A DNA stretch of 64,000 nt from contig NC_087393.1 of assembly GCF_963675165.1 (NCBI RefSeq), positions 1,017,002-1,081,001 of the forward strand, in the 5' to 3' direction. The notes under the pieces were generated by a model. That model was not told the origin of the DNA and ran no database searches. It worked only from the letters and a program-made list of their open reading frames with translations. The stretch comes from Halichondria panicea. Its lineage: Eukaryota; Porifera; Demospongiae; Suberitida; Halichondriidae. Shown here piece by piece: positions 34,964 to 47,434 of this stretch (its first letter is position 1; each line of letters opens with the position of its first letter). A program made the position numbers and the translations under genes.

Positions 34964-37626
34964 TTAAACATTGTTAGTTTTTAAACTCCTCACAGTGTTC
35001 GCGATATGGTTTTGGTTGTCCTCACCTCGACTTTTTTCATTGCTCTTCTCTGCAACACTTGAGGAATGATAAGTTTTTGTTTCATGAGGGCTAAAATGAA
35101 TACCAGCAACATCAACACCAACTTCATTAGTTCCTTCCATCTCCTTCGCTTGAACTTCTTCTCCCACTCCATAATTTGTGTACAAGGTTTGACCAGCAGC
35201 ACGAGGGTGAATACTATTAGTAGCAGCCTCTGCAGGTGTTCCTTGCGTGTTATTGTCAGGATGTGCGAAAGTTCCCTGTGTGACACTAGGCATATGATGT
35301 GGCTTTAATTTGACTTGTTCATGATCGACTGACGACGAGTTACTTTTGTTGTCACTCGTATTGTCCGAGCATTCTGACCCTAAGACTGGAGTGGAGACCT
35401 CCACAAAATCTCTGTAAAAGAAGGGGATGAAAACAGATAATACATAAACGGCTGTGCCATAAAATATTTCTTACCTGTTACTAGCATCGACATCAGGCCC
35501 TGCAGGCGTGTTAATAGCTTCGAATTCAACATCAGGACCTACAGATCTTCCTTGCGTGTCACTAACTTCAACATCAGGCCCTGCAGGTGTTCCTTTCGTA
35601 TCACTAGCTCCTTGCATATGACTTGGTTTTAGTTTGTCTTGTTCCTGATCGACTGACGACGAGTTACTTTTGTTGTCACTCACATTGTCCGAGCGTTCTG
35701 ACCCTAAGACTGGAGTGGAGGCCTCTAGCAGAGCAAAATTTCTGATGGGGGGAGGGGAGTCTGTTACTGATTGAATACATGCATGGGCACTCTAAAAGTT
35801 AGCTTGCATTGTCAACACTTTAACTTACCTTCGAGAAGGGCTGCTCTTTCTTCTCACAGCGTTGCAGAAACACTTGTATTTCACGACAACACTATACAAA
35901 AGAAGGTAAACAAAATAATGTATTCAATTAATGAACTCACCAAAATAATTATTATTATAGCTGTAATGATGAGAAGAATGCACACAACAGAAAATAATAT
36001 AGACAAAGTCAATGAAACTGAGGACGGCAATGAGGTCGGCAATGTGGTCGGCAATGAGGTCGGCAATGAGGACGGCAATGTGGTCGGCACTGAGGACGGC
36101 AATGTGGTCGGCAATGAGGACGGCAATGAGGTCGGCAATATGGTCGGCAATGAGGTCGGCAATGTGGTCGGCAATGAGGACGGCAATGTGGTCAGCAATG
36201 AGGTCGGCAATGTGGTTGGCAATTCGTTGGCACATGAGCAGCTGTCTTCCTTATCCCCTAAGGTAATTCGTAACAATTGTGGGGTCCCGAACATGTTGAC
36301 TGTTCTGTGTCCACACAAACTGGTGATATTTGTAATATGGACTTGATTCGTCTCATGATTGAAGTACGCTCCACTAGTTTTCCTGGCATCAAATGATGGC
36401 CTCAGGCAATTGTCCCCCTCAGTAGTGCATTCTGACAAGTTGGTTTTCGTGTGGTTTTCGGTTGTTAAAGGAACACTAACTAACCGTCCATTTTCAGTAA
36501 ACGCCCAAAACACAAAAGAATCTTCAGATCCTAGACAAGCTGCATATGCAATATCATCAGGGAGTTCACCAACTAAAGGTTGTTGAGTGGTGTTGCCAAA
36601 CATAATTTGTCTCTTATTTTCAACGCGGACATATTGGTTCAACCCAGGACAGGGATAGCGAGAGTAGGTGTGGTGTGTGGAGAAGTGAGAATTAGCCACG
36701 ACTGTCCAGCTGTCATCGTTCTGAGTACAGTAGATAGAGACTTCGTTCCCAGTGACATCTATTTGATTAGTTCGTGTGCAATTGTTTATATTTATTAAGA
36801 ATCCAGGTTCGAGCGATGAAGACGCCTCGGATTCAGCTACTAGCAGCTCATCATTTTCGGTGAAGAATATACGATTGCTTGCGTGTACAGCTTCGGACAA
36901 AGTTCTAGAGTTATGTAGTACAAATCTTTCAGAGCATCGTAAAGTCATCCGTGACAAACTGAACTCGAAAATAAACAGCGATCCATTGGTATCAGATGAT
37001 AACTCAACACACACGATCACAATAAGATTGTGCTCAGAATTCAAAAATGCTTTTACCGGATGACAATTTTCCGTGACTGGATGAAAGATGTCGTGAGGGA
37101 GTTCACTAACCCGATAAGTAACCATGACAAACCCTCCTTGTGACGGGACAAAAACGATTACTTCCGACTCCATTTCAATTAGTAGGACATCACATAATTC
37201 GTAGTTCTCGCCGCACTGGGTTGGCAAAAAGCGATCAGAAATTTCAAGTGTGAAGTTATTGGGCTCGGAGGTTGAGAGGTATAGTAGAGTCCCTGTGTCT
37301 GTTGAGGTAGCTGCCACAAGATATTGTCTCCTGCAGATTCCTGGGAAGAGGGGTAGACAAGGTGTAGTACGTGTATCGTAAACATCTTGCGGTTTTAATT
37401 AATACACAGAACTGAAGCACCTGTTTTACATGATGACATAATGTGGTTTAATGTATTATACATGTACTGAATTTATATGTATTGTAGTCTACATGATGAT
37501 CTAGAATAGATTCATTGGTTTACCATTGTGGGGCAGGGGATTGGTAGATTCCCCAAGGGCAACAGTACTAGTGGTAGTTAGGAGGAGTCCCACCAACACT
37601 GGGAATGTTATTGCAGCCCTAGCCAT
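34964..37626 (-). CDS. SPa2: single-pass receptor-like protein, repeat stalk, possible frameshift
   Basis: Exons by homology: 37626-37524, 37340-35941, 35891-35829, 35741-35475 and 35411-34964. Signal peptide, CGENYELC, YSRYPCPGLNQYV and ACLGSEDSFVFWA match SPa1. A stalk of about 17 tetrapeptides (LPTT, LPTS, LPSS) precedes the helix near 479-500; such Ser/Thr/Pro stalks are often O-glycosylated. Exon 2 ends in phase 0 because of one extra T beside the donor (ATTTTG against ATTTG in SPa1), whereas exons 4 and 5 need phase 2. As written, the frame stops early in exon 4. The last two exons are duplicates of each other (STPVLGSE, SDNKSNSSSVD). Either the tail is lost or this T is an assembly error. 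Confidence 0.68.
36019..36222 (-). repeat. 12-bp minisatellite coding the SPa2 stalk
   Basis: A 12-bp unit encodes L/V-P-T/S-T/S about 17 times in a row. The same region in SPa3 is longer, a few degenerate units remain in the SPa relic at 27.4 kb, and SPa1 lacks it. Opposite-strand frames rich in NEVGNVVG and MRSAMWSA are its shadows. Confidence 0.9.
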
Positions 37627-37891
37627 CACAAGCAGCTTTCTCAGAATTTCCTAAAGGCACTTAAAATGGCCTAGCTATAATTTATAGTTCAAAGTGCGGA
37701 TCAGCTACTCACAGGATGTCGATTCTCTTGATCTCATATATTAGGAATGCTCATTAGTTGAGCACAACACACACTCAACAAACACAACACACTAGCGCTA
37801 GGGCCTACTGGTCCAATTGTTCTGTTACAGTTGTTGCAAGCAGCACACATGAATAGTGCATAAGTTTAGGGTGAACGTTTAGCTTGCAAGT

Positions 37892-40227
37892 TCAGTAATC
37901 CTTCAGCAATGGCATGTTATCATCTTTGCCGAGACTTGAGTGGCTGCTTTCAGATTCAGAGCGATTCTCCCACTTCCCTTGATCATTATCAGTAACGCCC
38001 AGCTGCAGTTTGGGCATTTCCAACCACTCTCCATGATCTGGATTTCTTTTTATGTAGTTAGTTGCTGCATTTGTCCCCTTGGTGATTAGTCCGAGAGAGG
38101 ATGGAGCTGGTAAGATGTCCCCCATCTGATGGACTTCCCTCATTGTGTGTGAGTCACTGTCTGCGTTCCCAACTTGCTCCTGTGTTGCGGTTGTGTTAGT
38201 AGCCACAATCGGGGATGTGTTTGTTGGATTATCGTTGTTTACTTGCACTTGCACACTCGGTCTATTTAACAGCAGGGGGTGGACGACCTTGACACTGTGG
38301 GTGTGTATGTGTGTGTATGTGAGTTCAATAGTGCAAAATTTAATAGTATGAATATTGATTTTATCAGGAGTTTCATGGCATTCATGCTCTCCTGATTTTT
38401 TTATACAGTGCAAATGAGATTCTAAGAATACTTCCTACCTTTACAAAAATGCAAACGATTTTGTACCTTGCAAGTGTTTGTTGACTGCTGTGAGAAGTTG
38501 CTATAACGACCACCTCTGTAAAAAGTTCACATACGTAAAGCTAGGGAATGAGCACTGATTATTGATTATTGCCTAGTACCCAATCATGCAGTTTGTGGTT
38601 TGTGGTTGCTAGCCGGTAACTCACTTCCACTTTCACTACATGTATCTGTTTGTTCTGTTGGGCTGAAGAAAGAGGAAAAAAGAAATATAGCAACATATTA
38701 TAAATTGCATCAATTAACTCACTAATTCGGCCGTTTCCGCTTGTAACGGATGTGACCAACGATTAAACCAACAACAACAATAACAACAAGAACAACTATT
38801 AATACTGCTGACACGGCTCCAGCTATAGCTCCCGAGAAGTCCTGAGAGTCATCATCAGCAAAAGAGATAACACTTGGAGTTTCGTTGCGAGCTATGAGCA
38901 CGCAGTCCAAGGCAACATTGTTAACAAACTTGAACAGAGCTGGAGTGTAGTGTTGCACTGCAATCACACTAGATAAGTCATTTTCAACATCCAAAATGTG
39001 CAGATTTTTATCAGTTTCACTGTTTTCACGAATCACCAAATATCGATTATTGATGACGTCAATTGACAGACATCCAGGGCTACTACAAGAAGTTTTCAGA
39101 ACTTGTGTATGACTAAAAGTTTCCATATTGATAATGTACACATTTCTTAAATCACTGTAGGCATACATCGTTTGTTTTTTTGCAGCTCCAAAACATACAC
39201 CGTCAGAAAAACCATTTCCAAGTAGATTGGTGTTGCCAACAAGATCGTTAATGCTATATCGCAAGTAGTTTGCAGGCGTGAACACTATCAATTCAATACT
39301 GGTATTAGGACAGACATAAGGCAAGCCATCTGCTTCATTCCAATACTGGAAGTCCCAATCTTCATACTGTATGCTGTAATATACATTCACAAGGTCGCAA
39401 TAGGCCAACAGTCGTGAGTTTCCAATATACTTCAGACTTCGGACATGCGTGCAGTTGTATCCAACGTTGCCATACTCATCCCCTCCAAATGCAACTATGT
39501 CGAATACATACATTGAGTTTCCAACAGAAAAAAATATCATTTTAATGACAAGTCCTTCATTGACATAGATTGGATTAGACAGTGTTGTTTGCATGTCCTT
39601 ATCAGGAGTGTGAAATTTCGCAATAGGAGCAGAAGAAAGAGTAGTTTCTTGCAGTACAGTCTTGTTTAGGAAGATTCTATGCAGCGAGATGTAGTTTCGT
39701 GTTGTATCTGCACATACTAGATAGTAATCATAGGCAATTTCGAATGCTTTGATTGGGTTGCAGCTGTACTGTTCTTGACCTGATCTTGTGCTCAACAAAT
39801 ATTCCTTTCCAAGCTTTACGGATAGCCCTGTTTGCACGACCTCCTTTATCAGCAGGCCATCTTCGAGCGGTACAAAAATTAGGTATTGAATAAATGTATT
39901 GTGTTGAGTTGTCAAAATTAGTGGATCCTTGCAGCGAAAAAAATTGTCTCCACATGCGCTAGAGAATTGTCCCTGCAAAGTTGCTTGCAGGTGACTTTGA
40001 GCTTCGGACGAAGTGTACGGGAGATTTTTATCGAAGATTAAGGAGAGACCAACGCCACCAGTTTCCTGTGATACTGCAAAAAGAAAGTCCTGGCTGCAAA
40101 CTGGGACATCCCCTGTATTGACAAAAGACAAGTGAATATCGGTACACCGTAGCCAGTAAGAAAAATCTTTACCTTTGGCCTGAAAGTTAGTGGCCACAAT
40201 AAGGAGTAGTATTGTGAAGATAGCCAT
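37892..40227 (-). CDS. SPb2: single-pass receptor-like protein
   Basis: Five exons sum to 644 aa: 40227-40173, 40112-38723, 38662-38625, 38515-38467 and 38294-37892, with the same phases as SPb1. It has the same signal peptide type, the CGDNFFRCKDP and YNCTHVRSLKYIGN blocks and the same helix. Exon 3 is 9 bp longer than in SPb1 (adds a TCS-type triplet), using a GTGAGT donor rather than the weaker GTAATC of SPb1. The tail ends SESESSHSSLGKDDNMPLL. Identity to SPb1 is very high, so the duplication is recent. Divergent from SPg2. Confidence 0.82.
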
Positions 40228-40496
40228 GACATTGTCTAAGTACAGCCTGTTAATGGGACAGTCACATTAGATAAATGTCACTGTCACAGGCTCTGAGCTC
40301 ATGCAATTAATTAATAGTGAGGTTGAAACTCTGTACACAGCAGTATGAATACAGAGTATGAATACAGTCATCTGTGTGGGTCGTTTTGGGGGCTCCCCAG
40401 GGAAAGCCCCAAACCACTACATTCAGTTATAAGTACACAGCATTTGTGTATTTTCAGTTGCGGTTACATTCCAAGTGCCACAGCTCAGTACCAGGA
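40228..40496. promoter_or_regulatory. Bidirectional promoter region of SPb2 and SPg2
   Basis: 269 bp between divergent starts, with the GGGGGCTCCCCAGGGAAAGC then CCCAAAC element at about 40388-40413 conserved from copy 1 apart from one change in its core. A short local duplication, CAGTATGAATACAG then AGTATGAATACAG, lies at about 40341-40369. Confidence 0.5.
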
Positions 40497-42716
40497 ATGG
40501 TGAAGGGGTGTATGCTGACTGCTGGAGATGCTCTGAGCTTTATATTGTTCTTCTCTGCACTGCTGGTAAGATATTTTGGAATAATTAATCTCATCCAACG
40601 GTTTCTATATAATAATTATTATAGCCTTGACACCCAGGAGCTCAGCAATTTTCTGACCTCTAAAAGTAGCGACAGCTGCGTTGACAATTATTTTTTACTG
40701 TCGCGTTCTAAATGTATCCACTCCCTCGATTGTAGCCCACTGGAAAAAAATCAGTGTTTTTAAGCGGCCTGAAATGGAGGCAAGTAGACTCTGTAAAGTT
40801 ACCTCCAATTAGATGCGACCCTCTAAATATGCGACACCAGGACTTCAATATAATTTTTCAACCTCCAAAAGATGCGACCTCTGGCTTTGTAATTATTAAA
40901 AAGTATTGCTTTAAATCGAGATATTATGGTACCAGTAAATAATTATAATTATGGCCTTTACTTATTATGATCATGCATACCCTGCAAAGCAACTATATAG
41001 CTATGCATATAAGAGAAATAGGCCTACCCAAAATTAATAATACATTGTTTTTTATCCCCCAGGGACTCATGGATTGGCATCAACGGACAATGCAACATTC
41101 TCACTAGAAGTCAATTCAGATATAGTTCTGTTTTCGATTCAAAACACTTCTCATGGCATTAGCATTGCAGTCACTCCTCTGTGCCCCAATCAAGATGACT
41201 GTTTTGCCCCCCAATCTCTACTAATAGACGGTATTTTCTTGCCTGAAGAATGCACGAATGTCCCCTGTAACGAGCACCAACTTGTCATCACCAAGGTGTT
41301 GGATAATAATTCTACAATCCAATATGTAATAGGAGTACCTACCGTTCAATCTTTGCTGCTGCTACGGTTCCATTATCATGTCCAATCACATATATTTGAG
41401 CTGGTCGAGAAAGCTACTGTAAATCGAGGAATTGTTCAATACAACTGTAATCCAACGGCAATTGTGTCTTTAAAGGAGGTGTACTATACGCTATGCGTGA
41501 ATAATTCCAATGATCGACTAATTGTTCTTGTTATAGATAATCTTGAAAGATTCAGTGATGTTACCTTCAATTTGATCGGGACGTCGGTTGATGTGAACCT
41601 CCTCCCAATAATGGACATCTCAGTGGTAACCAGACAATCGAAATTGTATATCTTGTTTGTTGGAGGATCTGAATTGACTGCTATAGACATTGGAGTGGGT
41701 GACTTTCATTCTCAAAATTTTGCGGATTGTACTGGAACAATTTACAAAATGCGTTTACGCAATACCACGAAAACTGATGAGACAATCCCTTACCTGCTCT
41801 ACTGTAATGAGAACTATGGGTTGATTGAAATTGAGGATGACTTTAACCCACCACTGTCCTATTACTACAATGAGACTGGCTACCCTGTAATTTGCAAAAA
41901 AGAAGACACTATCGTTGCAGAGATTACGATCTTAAATGACGGTGTGAATACTATTCTACGACATGATGGCAAAAACTTTACTTTACCCGGGCAAGCAATT
42001 TCACTTGAAGAGAGCTCATGTTTTGGATTCAAAGATGCTCTATTGTACGTTTACAGCGACCAGGATTTAGGTACGATAATTGTTTACTTGCAAAAACAAA
42101 TTTTAAGGGAACTGCTAATTGTGAAATGTCAGCCATTAATCTGTTCCTCTTCTGTGCTCAACAATCGATACGTCCTGCTGAAACAAAAGTACAGTGATTC
42201 CAACATTACTCTAATATTGTACGACATGCAACAACAAAAGTTTGTGTCTGAAACTTCAATCGAGCATACTACAAGCCTAATACAACTGCTTGAATTACCT
42301 CAACCACAGGAAGCCGATACGAGTGGGTCGATTAGCATTATCATCGGATCAATCATCGGAGGAGGAGGAGGAGGGGCTCTGTTGTCTATAGTAGTGGTTA
42401 TTGCAATCATTGGGTAAGATAATTGTGGAAGTTATTGAATATCAATTTACACTACTTCATATTTTACCACAGGTATTGTTGGAGAAAACGTCAGAGAGAT
42501 GGGCTACTTTGTCCACCAGGATGCCAGGTTGTAGGAAGTGCAACACCATATGTACCTATACTCAGCTCTGATACCGGTACTGCTCCTCCGCGTACACTAG
42601 TTCCAGTCAATGACAATGATGTATCTACCACCCCCATACCCACCACTCCTAATAACACTATAAACGGTTCTCATTTGGTCGGGGGGTTAGGGTTACCGCC
42701 CACCCAAACTAACTGA
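40497..42716 (+). CDS. SPg2: single-pass receptor-like protein, signal exon frameshifted
   Basis: By homology to SPg1: 40497-40565, 41063-42413 and 42473-42716. Exons 2 and 3 are intact, keeping CPNQDDC, CTNVPCNEHQLVI, SCFGFKDALLYVYSD and CSSSVLNNRYVLL. Exon 1 has one T fewer than SPg1 in the signal peptide (TTGTTC against TTGTTTC), so it ends in phase 0 and the large exon would be read out of frame. The helix region differs from SPg1, with a six-glycine run before LLSIVVVIAII. The tail is shorter and lacks PEP repeats. If the deletion is genuine, the gene is newly inactivated, since no other damage is visible. Confidence 0.7.
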
Positions 42717-42826
42717 TGTTTTTATTTAGTATAATGAATTGTATAAAATTATATATACATCCCCTAATTGAAGATCGAAGTGTGCTATAAATAGATCTAT
42801 GCTTTTATTTTGGTGATCAATACCTA

Positions 42827-42872
42827 TAGCCTCGATTCCAGGCTGATTAAAATCGGCCTTGAATCGAGGCTA
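42827..42872. repeat. Short palindrome of the AGCCTCGATTCCAGGC motif
   Basis: TAGCCTCGATTCCAGGC faces GCCTTGAATCGAGGCTA. Half-sites of the same motif occur near 8731, 8791, 29245 and 44422. It is probably the remains of a very small inverted-repeat element. From here to 43190 no gene is seen. Confidence 0.5.
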
Positions 42873-43193
42873 ATCAATACCATACAATTAGTAAATTGTA
42901 TATACAAATTGTACGCATACATGCATGCTATGTAATAGTATATATACACTGCTGAGAAATCTAACCTATTTAACCTGTTATAGTGTAACTAATATAGGTC
43001 TATGGAGAAATTCTGTTTGTAGCATTAGCATTCAATATTTTAATATACAACACGCACATAATTTCATTATCACAAGCATGCAAGTTGTAATTTAACAACG
43101 TATACTACAGCAATCTTAAATCTAAAAAAGTTGATAAATATCATACAGTCAAAAAGGGTTTATAGGGTGGTTTGTTGCAATGATATACGTGCT

Positions 43194-46089
43194 TTAATTT
43201 CCTTGATTATTAGGTATGTTTTGCTGTTGATTATTTTTCTTGAAGCATGTAGTTGTCTTATCGAGAACTATTGGAAATATGGCAGAAAGCATAGCTGGAA
43301 AAAAACCGACAACAAAGACAAGCAAAGAAACTGTGGATGTGTATGGACCCACGTTGACTGTTATCATGTAGAAAAATACACAGTACGATATAATCGCCAT
43401 CCATACGAGTAATACTATTATATTCATCAGTGTATATGTGCAGATACATGTACAAGTGAATGTACTTTCTTGGTCTGGTGGAGAAGTGTTTGGTGGAGTG
43501 CTACTTGAAGTTTCTGATGGTCCAGGAGTGTTAGTACCTTCTAAACTCATATAGCCTCTTAGCTTCGCTACCATCTCCATTAGTAAAGACATCATGATGT
43601 CCTTGTTTATTACTAAGAACATTACTAAGCACACGTTTGTAATAAAAAAAATTGTTGCTGCAAGACCAAGATTAAAACCAGTAGCTACTGGAGCTGCAAC
43701 GAGCCCCAAGAAGATATAAAAGAGGTGGAAAGATAGTAGGTTACCGGTTAGCTCAACAATAACGATGGCTGCTACATACAACTTGGTGTTCTTTAAGGTA
43801 TCTCGCCATCCAGTGTAAGATTGAGACTTTTGTAAGGATTTGAGAGTGCAACAAAGAGTGATGAACAATACAACAGGATTATAACCGAGTACAAATATCG
43901 CAGCAAAAATGTAAAAGTTGCGTATATTTTTTAAGCTTGATGTGACATTCACAGTGATTACTAATGTATGAATGTTATTACTGAATACAATCAAACCAAG
44001 TAGAATAAATGCAGTAAGGAAACCTTTGAAAGATAACATTTTCCACTTACTTAAACCACTTAGTCGAACATATACAAGTTGACCAATTAAAGGAACAACA
44101 ATTGGATTCAGCACTTGCGTCAACATTATAGCAGCAGCCAAGACATATCTCATGATCGCAAAATCTTTAACTTGCCTTAGCGTACAAACATCGTTTACAT
44201 AAATCCTGGGATCAAAGTAATAGATGGGATAACCCTGCTCATTCAAAGCACCAGTGCCATGAGTAAAGAATGACTGCTTGTGGAGGTAGAAGCTCTTTAG
44301 CTGTAGTAAATAAGCAATTGTATAATTATGCATGTACATGCATGTATGTACATGTGCATGCATGTATATATAGTGGTATCCATGCAGCAGGCATGCATGC
44401 ATGTGTGATACTGTAATTATAGCCTCGATTCCAGGCCGCAGCGGCCTGGTATACCTGTATGCGCATGCGCGTACATTATTCCAAAAAGGGGGTAATCCGT
44501 GTATATATTTGTGGATACTGTCAAAATAATAAACACGTATAATTATGTACTATTTGTATTCTGAAGTTGTATAGTCTGTTACATATAAAAGTATTGTCCA
44601 AAGAGACCGTCTGAGTTGTATCACCCTTACTAATTAACAACACCTTACACCGTATACTATATAATTAGGCTATACATGCAGGAAAGGCATGATGTGTTCC
44701 TGTGGGTCCCCTGATGAGGCTGTGGTAATATGAACCAGGCGAGTCTTCTGCTACCAAATCTTCGACAAGAAGTCATTGCATATATGCTATTTAGAAGCTA
44801 CAGGGTAATGATCATTCCTGAAAGCTTAATTTTAACTCGACATTTGGGAATCTATTCACTCAAGATCTAACCACTATTCCTAGCTGGCAGCTCTAGCTGT
44901 CTGGGAGGCCTTCTTGACTACCTCTTTGGATAAACAGAGCTAGAAGAAGCAACACTGCTGCAGCAAATTAGTTAGTGTGTCTGAATCTGCCATTGTGGTC
45001 TGGTCATAAACATTAATTTTACCACTATATTACATATTATATATTACGTATTCTTCCTTTTCGTAACTTTGTCCGTTTTTTTACAATTTGTAGTTGCTGT
45101 CAATTATTTTGCGCATGTGCATGCAGAGTATACTAGGCCGCCATTCTCCTCGCAGCCTGAATCAAGGCTATAATGTGTATAATCATATGAATTTGTATAT
45201 AGTTTATAAAGAATTACAGAATGGCTCAGTGGACGAAGTGGGCGCCAGGTATTCTGAGAAGAATATGCATGAAGTCAAGCATATCAATGGGGTACACAAA
45301 TGCTAAGCCAAATATTCCAGACACCATGGCTGTCATAATTATGGGGATCTCCCGGGGACAGTCCCAACATCTCTTAATTATATAATTATAGGAATTATTA
45401 TAGTTACACTGCATGTATGCCGTATATTAATAGCCTCATTCCCGAGCTAATAAGGAAAGAAAACTGAATCAGCCTGGGAATTAGGCTACTGTTAGCAGAC
45501 CATGAATGGTACTTACATTAACTGTGATACTTTCCAGCATCACGAGAATTGGAGATGGATGCCTACAAATGTATAGCAGGTCATTGCTTTCCTTCTGTGC
45601 AGTCAATGTCAACGACTCATTCACATGTACATCATCACAAACAGGGTCCAGAATGAGATGGGCTTCAGGCAAATGTACTTGGAACATGTACAGAGAGAGA
45701 GTTTGAAGGAGATCCGGACGGATGAAAAGGTTGATTGGAGAAGCATTCCAAAGAAACTTGAACATATAGCGTTCACTGAAGTCAAGTGTTCCCTTCTTTC
45801 CTAAATGCAGACCGTGGACCCAATTTTCTAGCGCACTGCAAGATGGTAGGCTGCCATTGCTGCTATTGACAGGATTCAATGAGCAGAAGTGGTAGTACAC
45901 ATAAAATGAGATACTGTCCTGATGATTAGTAGGGGAGAATGCTCCATTTAATGTCTCCAGGTTGACTGTTCGGTTAACCACAGACTGTTGGAGGTCATAC
46001 TGAGTCCAAATGCACTTTTCTTCAGTACTGAATGCATCCTGCATTCCAAAACAAAGCATTAGTAGGTGAAGATAAGTAGCTAGGCCCAT
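43194..46089 (-). CDS. 7TM-5: intact seven-segment receptor-like protein
   Basis: Two exons, 46089-45517 and 44300-43194, join in phase 0 to 559 aa. Signal peptide (LATYLHLLMLCFGMQDAFS), ectodomain to about 191 with AFSPTNHQDSISFYVYYHF and WNASPINLFIRPDLL and several sequons. Exon 2 opens with GYPIYYFDPRIYVNDVC, corresponding to GYSVYVF of 7TM-2. Hydrophobic segments at about 244-269, 282-307, 320-343, 364-395, 399-422, 482-506 and 514-537; FLGLVAAPVATG marks segment 4. The third inner loop (about 425-480) holds a Ser/Thr/Pro stretch (PGPSETSSSTPPNTSPPD) and a cysteine cluster FTCTCICTYT. Only this copy of the pair 7TM-4/7TM-5 reads through. GPCR-like topology is inferred; no known class signature was seen. 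Confidence 0.8.
44730..44943 (+). other. Second copy of the possible two-exon small gene, in the 7TM-5 intron
   Basis: 44730-44804 and 44884-44943 preserve the start, splice signals, phase and stop of 29544-29745. It lies antisense within the single large intron of 7TM-5. Support is limited to conservation between two recent duplicates. Confidence 0.3.
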
Positions 46090-46486
46090 AGCTAGCTGTA
46101 CAAGTGACTGAGTACAAACGTGTTTGTGTTCTAACACTTGCACGCATGGGGCTGCATGGCATGCATAATCGGGAGCGCCGCCCTCTACCTTTGCCCGCGA
46201 CTAGCTCTGAGACACGCAAACATAATAGTCTCATGAATTAGCCGCCCTTCCTCAGGGAGAAAAAGGTTACACAAAAGAAAAGTGACAGTGTATACATGTA
46301 GAGATATTCAAATGTGGGAGAGCAGATAAGTTGGGAATTAACACGTAGGCACTTGGGCTTACGCATGCTCTGATGTCATCATTATATTATATACATGTAC
46401 ATGATTTTTATCATTTAGTACTCAGTAATTTATGTACTCAGTAACTGAGTAGTTTTGCTCATTTGCCAAAAAAAATGCAGTAATTA

Positions 46487-46629
46487 CCGTATAGCGGGTA
46501 TATTTCGAGGGTATAAATGTTTGCGGATGTGCCTTTAGAAAGGTTTTCGCGGTTATAAATTTTCGCGGTTCATGCCTAATCCGCGAAAACCACGAACATT
46601 TATACCCTCGAAATATACCCTCTATACGG
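46487..46629. mobile_element. MITE, copy 2 equivalent of 31200-31326
   Basis: Same CCGTATAGCGGGTATATTTC ends and TA flanks. It is 16 bp longer because an internal TTTCGCGGTT word is duplicated. Its presence in both modules shows that it predates the module duplication. Confidence 0.8.
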
Positions 46630-46928
46630 TACATGCACATGCACGTATTACTTATATACATGTACTTTAACAAAATGCTTGGCAGTTATAATTGAATTGC
46701 AACTGCACAACGTAACGGTGACAAGAGTCATGCATGTTTGGTCGGTCTGAGGTTAAAATTTGAGTTCTTGAGTTTTCTGTGACTCTCATTGGTGCATGTA
46801 TTAATTGTTGTAGCTGGTATATTATTCAGCAGTCATACTAGTGAACAGCATTTTTGTAGGTTTAATTTGAGTTTAGAAATGAAGTGTTGAAGTTATATCT
46901 CTTATAACAACATAAATTATACATGCAT

Positions 46929-47332
46929 TGTTGGTATGTGTACTGGCGTGATTGTTCATGATTTATCCTAGCTGTTCTATCCTGTTTTATCCTGATGTAC
47001 TATTTATCCTGTGTCATACCATACATTAAAATTTTACGCTGTTGTGTAATTCACAGTTTTTCTTTTGGTTGTTTATTCACACATTGATCATGCATCCTTC
47101 GTTTCTGGATCATTCTAGAATTATTCTCGATCGCCCCCCTGGGACCTGACTCTTATAAATAGTTGTCTATCCATTACCTTTTTTTAGTTGGTTTTTGAGT
47201 TGCTGTCTTTGTATAGTTTGCTGGTACTATTCCCTTATTGTGAATTTACTATATGAAAGAAAAATGTTTATTGGCAGTCAATCTCAACAATAGTAATAGT
47301 TTAATCTGTATGGTTGCAAGAAGAATCCAACA
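46929..47332 (+). repeat. 5' LTR of the BEL/Pao element
   Basis: 404 bp, starting TGTTGG and ending CCAACA. It differs from the 3' LTR by a few substitutions and several short indels, pointing to a moderately recent insertion. Confidence 0.92.
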
Positions 47333-47336
47333 TTTA

Positions 47337-47354
47337 TGGTCCTTCGAACCGGAT
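47337..47354 (+). promoter_or_regulatory. tRNA primer binding site
   Basis: TGGTCCTTCGAACCGGAT lies four bases after the 5' LTR. Its complement ends in CCA and contains GGTTCGA, the typical T-arm of a tRNA 3' end. The tRNA species was not identified. Confidence 0.75.
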
Positions 47355-47434
47355 ACGCAGAGAATCAAGCTGTTTATCACTGGTTCTTCGTTGCAATCTT
47401 CTCTATTGACTTCGACGACTCGACCAGCTGCAAT

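Noticed and set aside
35771-36346. Long plus-strand frames rich in NEVGN or MRSAMW over the SPa2 stalk, and their equivalents near 56.8-57.2 kb
   Set aside because: Antisense images of the 12-bp stalk repeat; the minus strand carries the conserved gene.
17800-42720. The two large modules being two alleles wrongly joined in tandem
   Set aside because: Not excluded, but each copy has its own insertions and flanks (BEL, MITE, extra SPa relic, swapped SPb3 exon) and a third, partly diverged copy exists, which fits true tandem duplication better.
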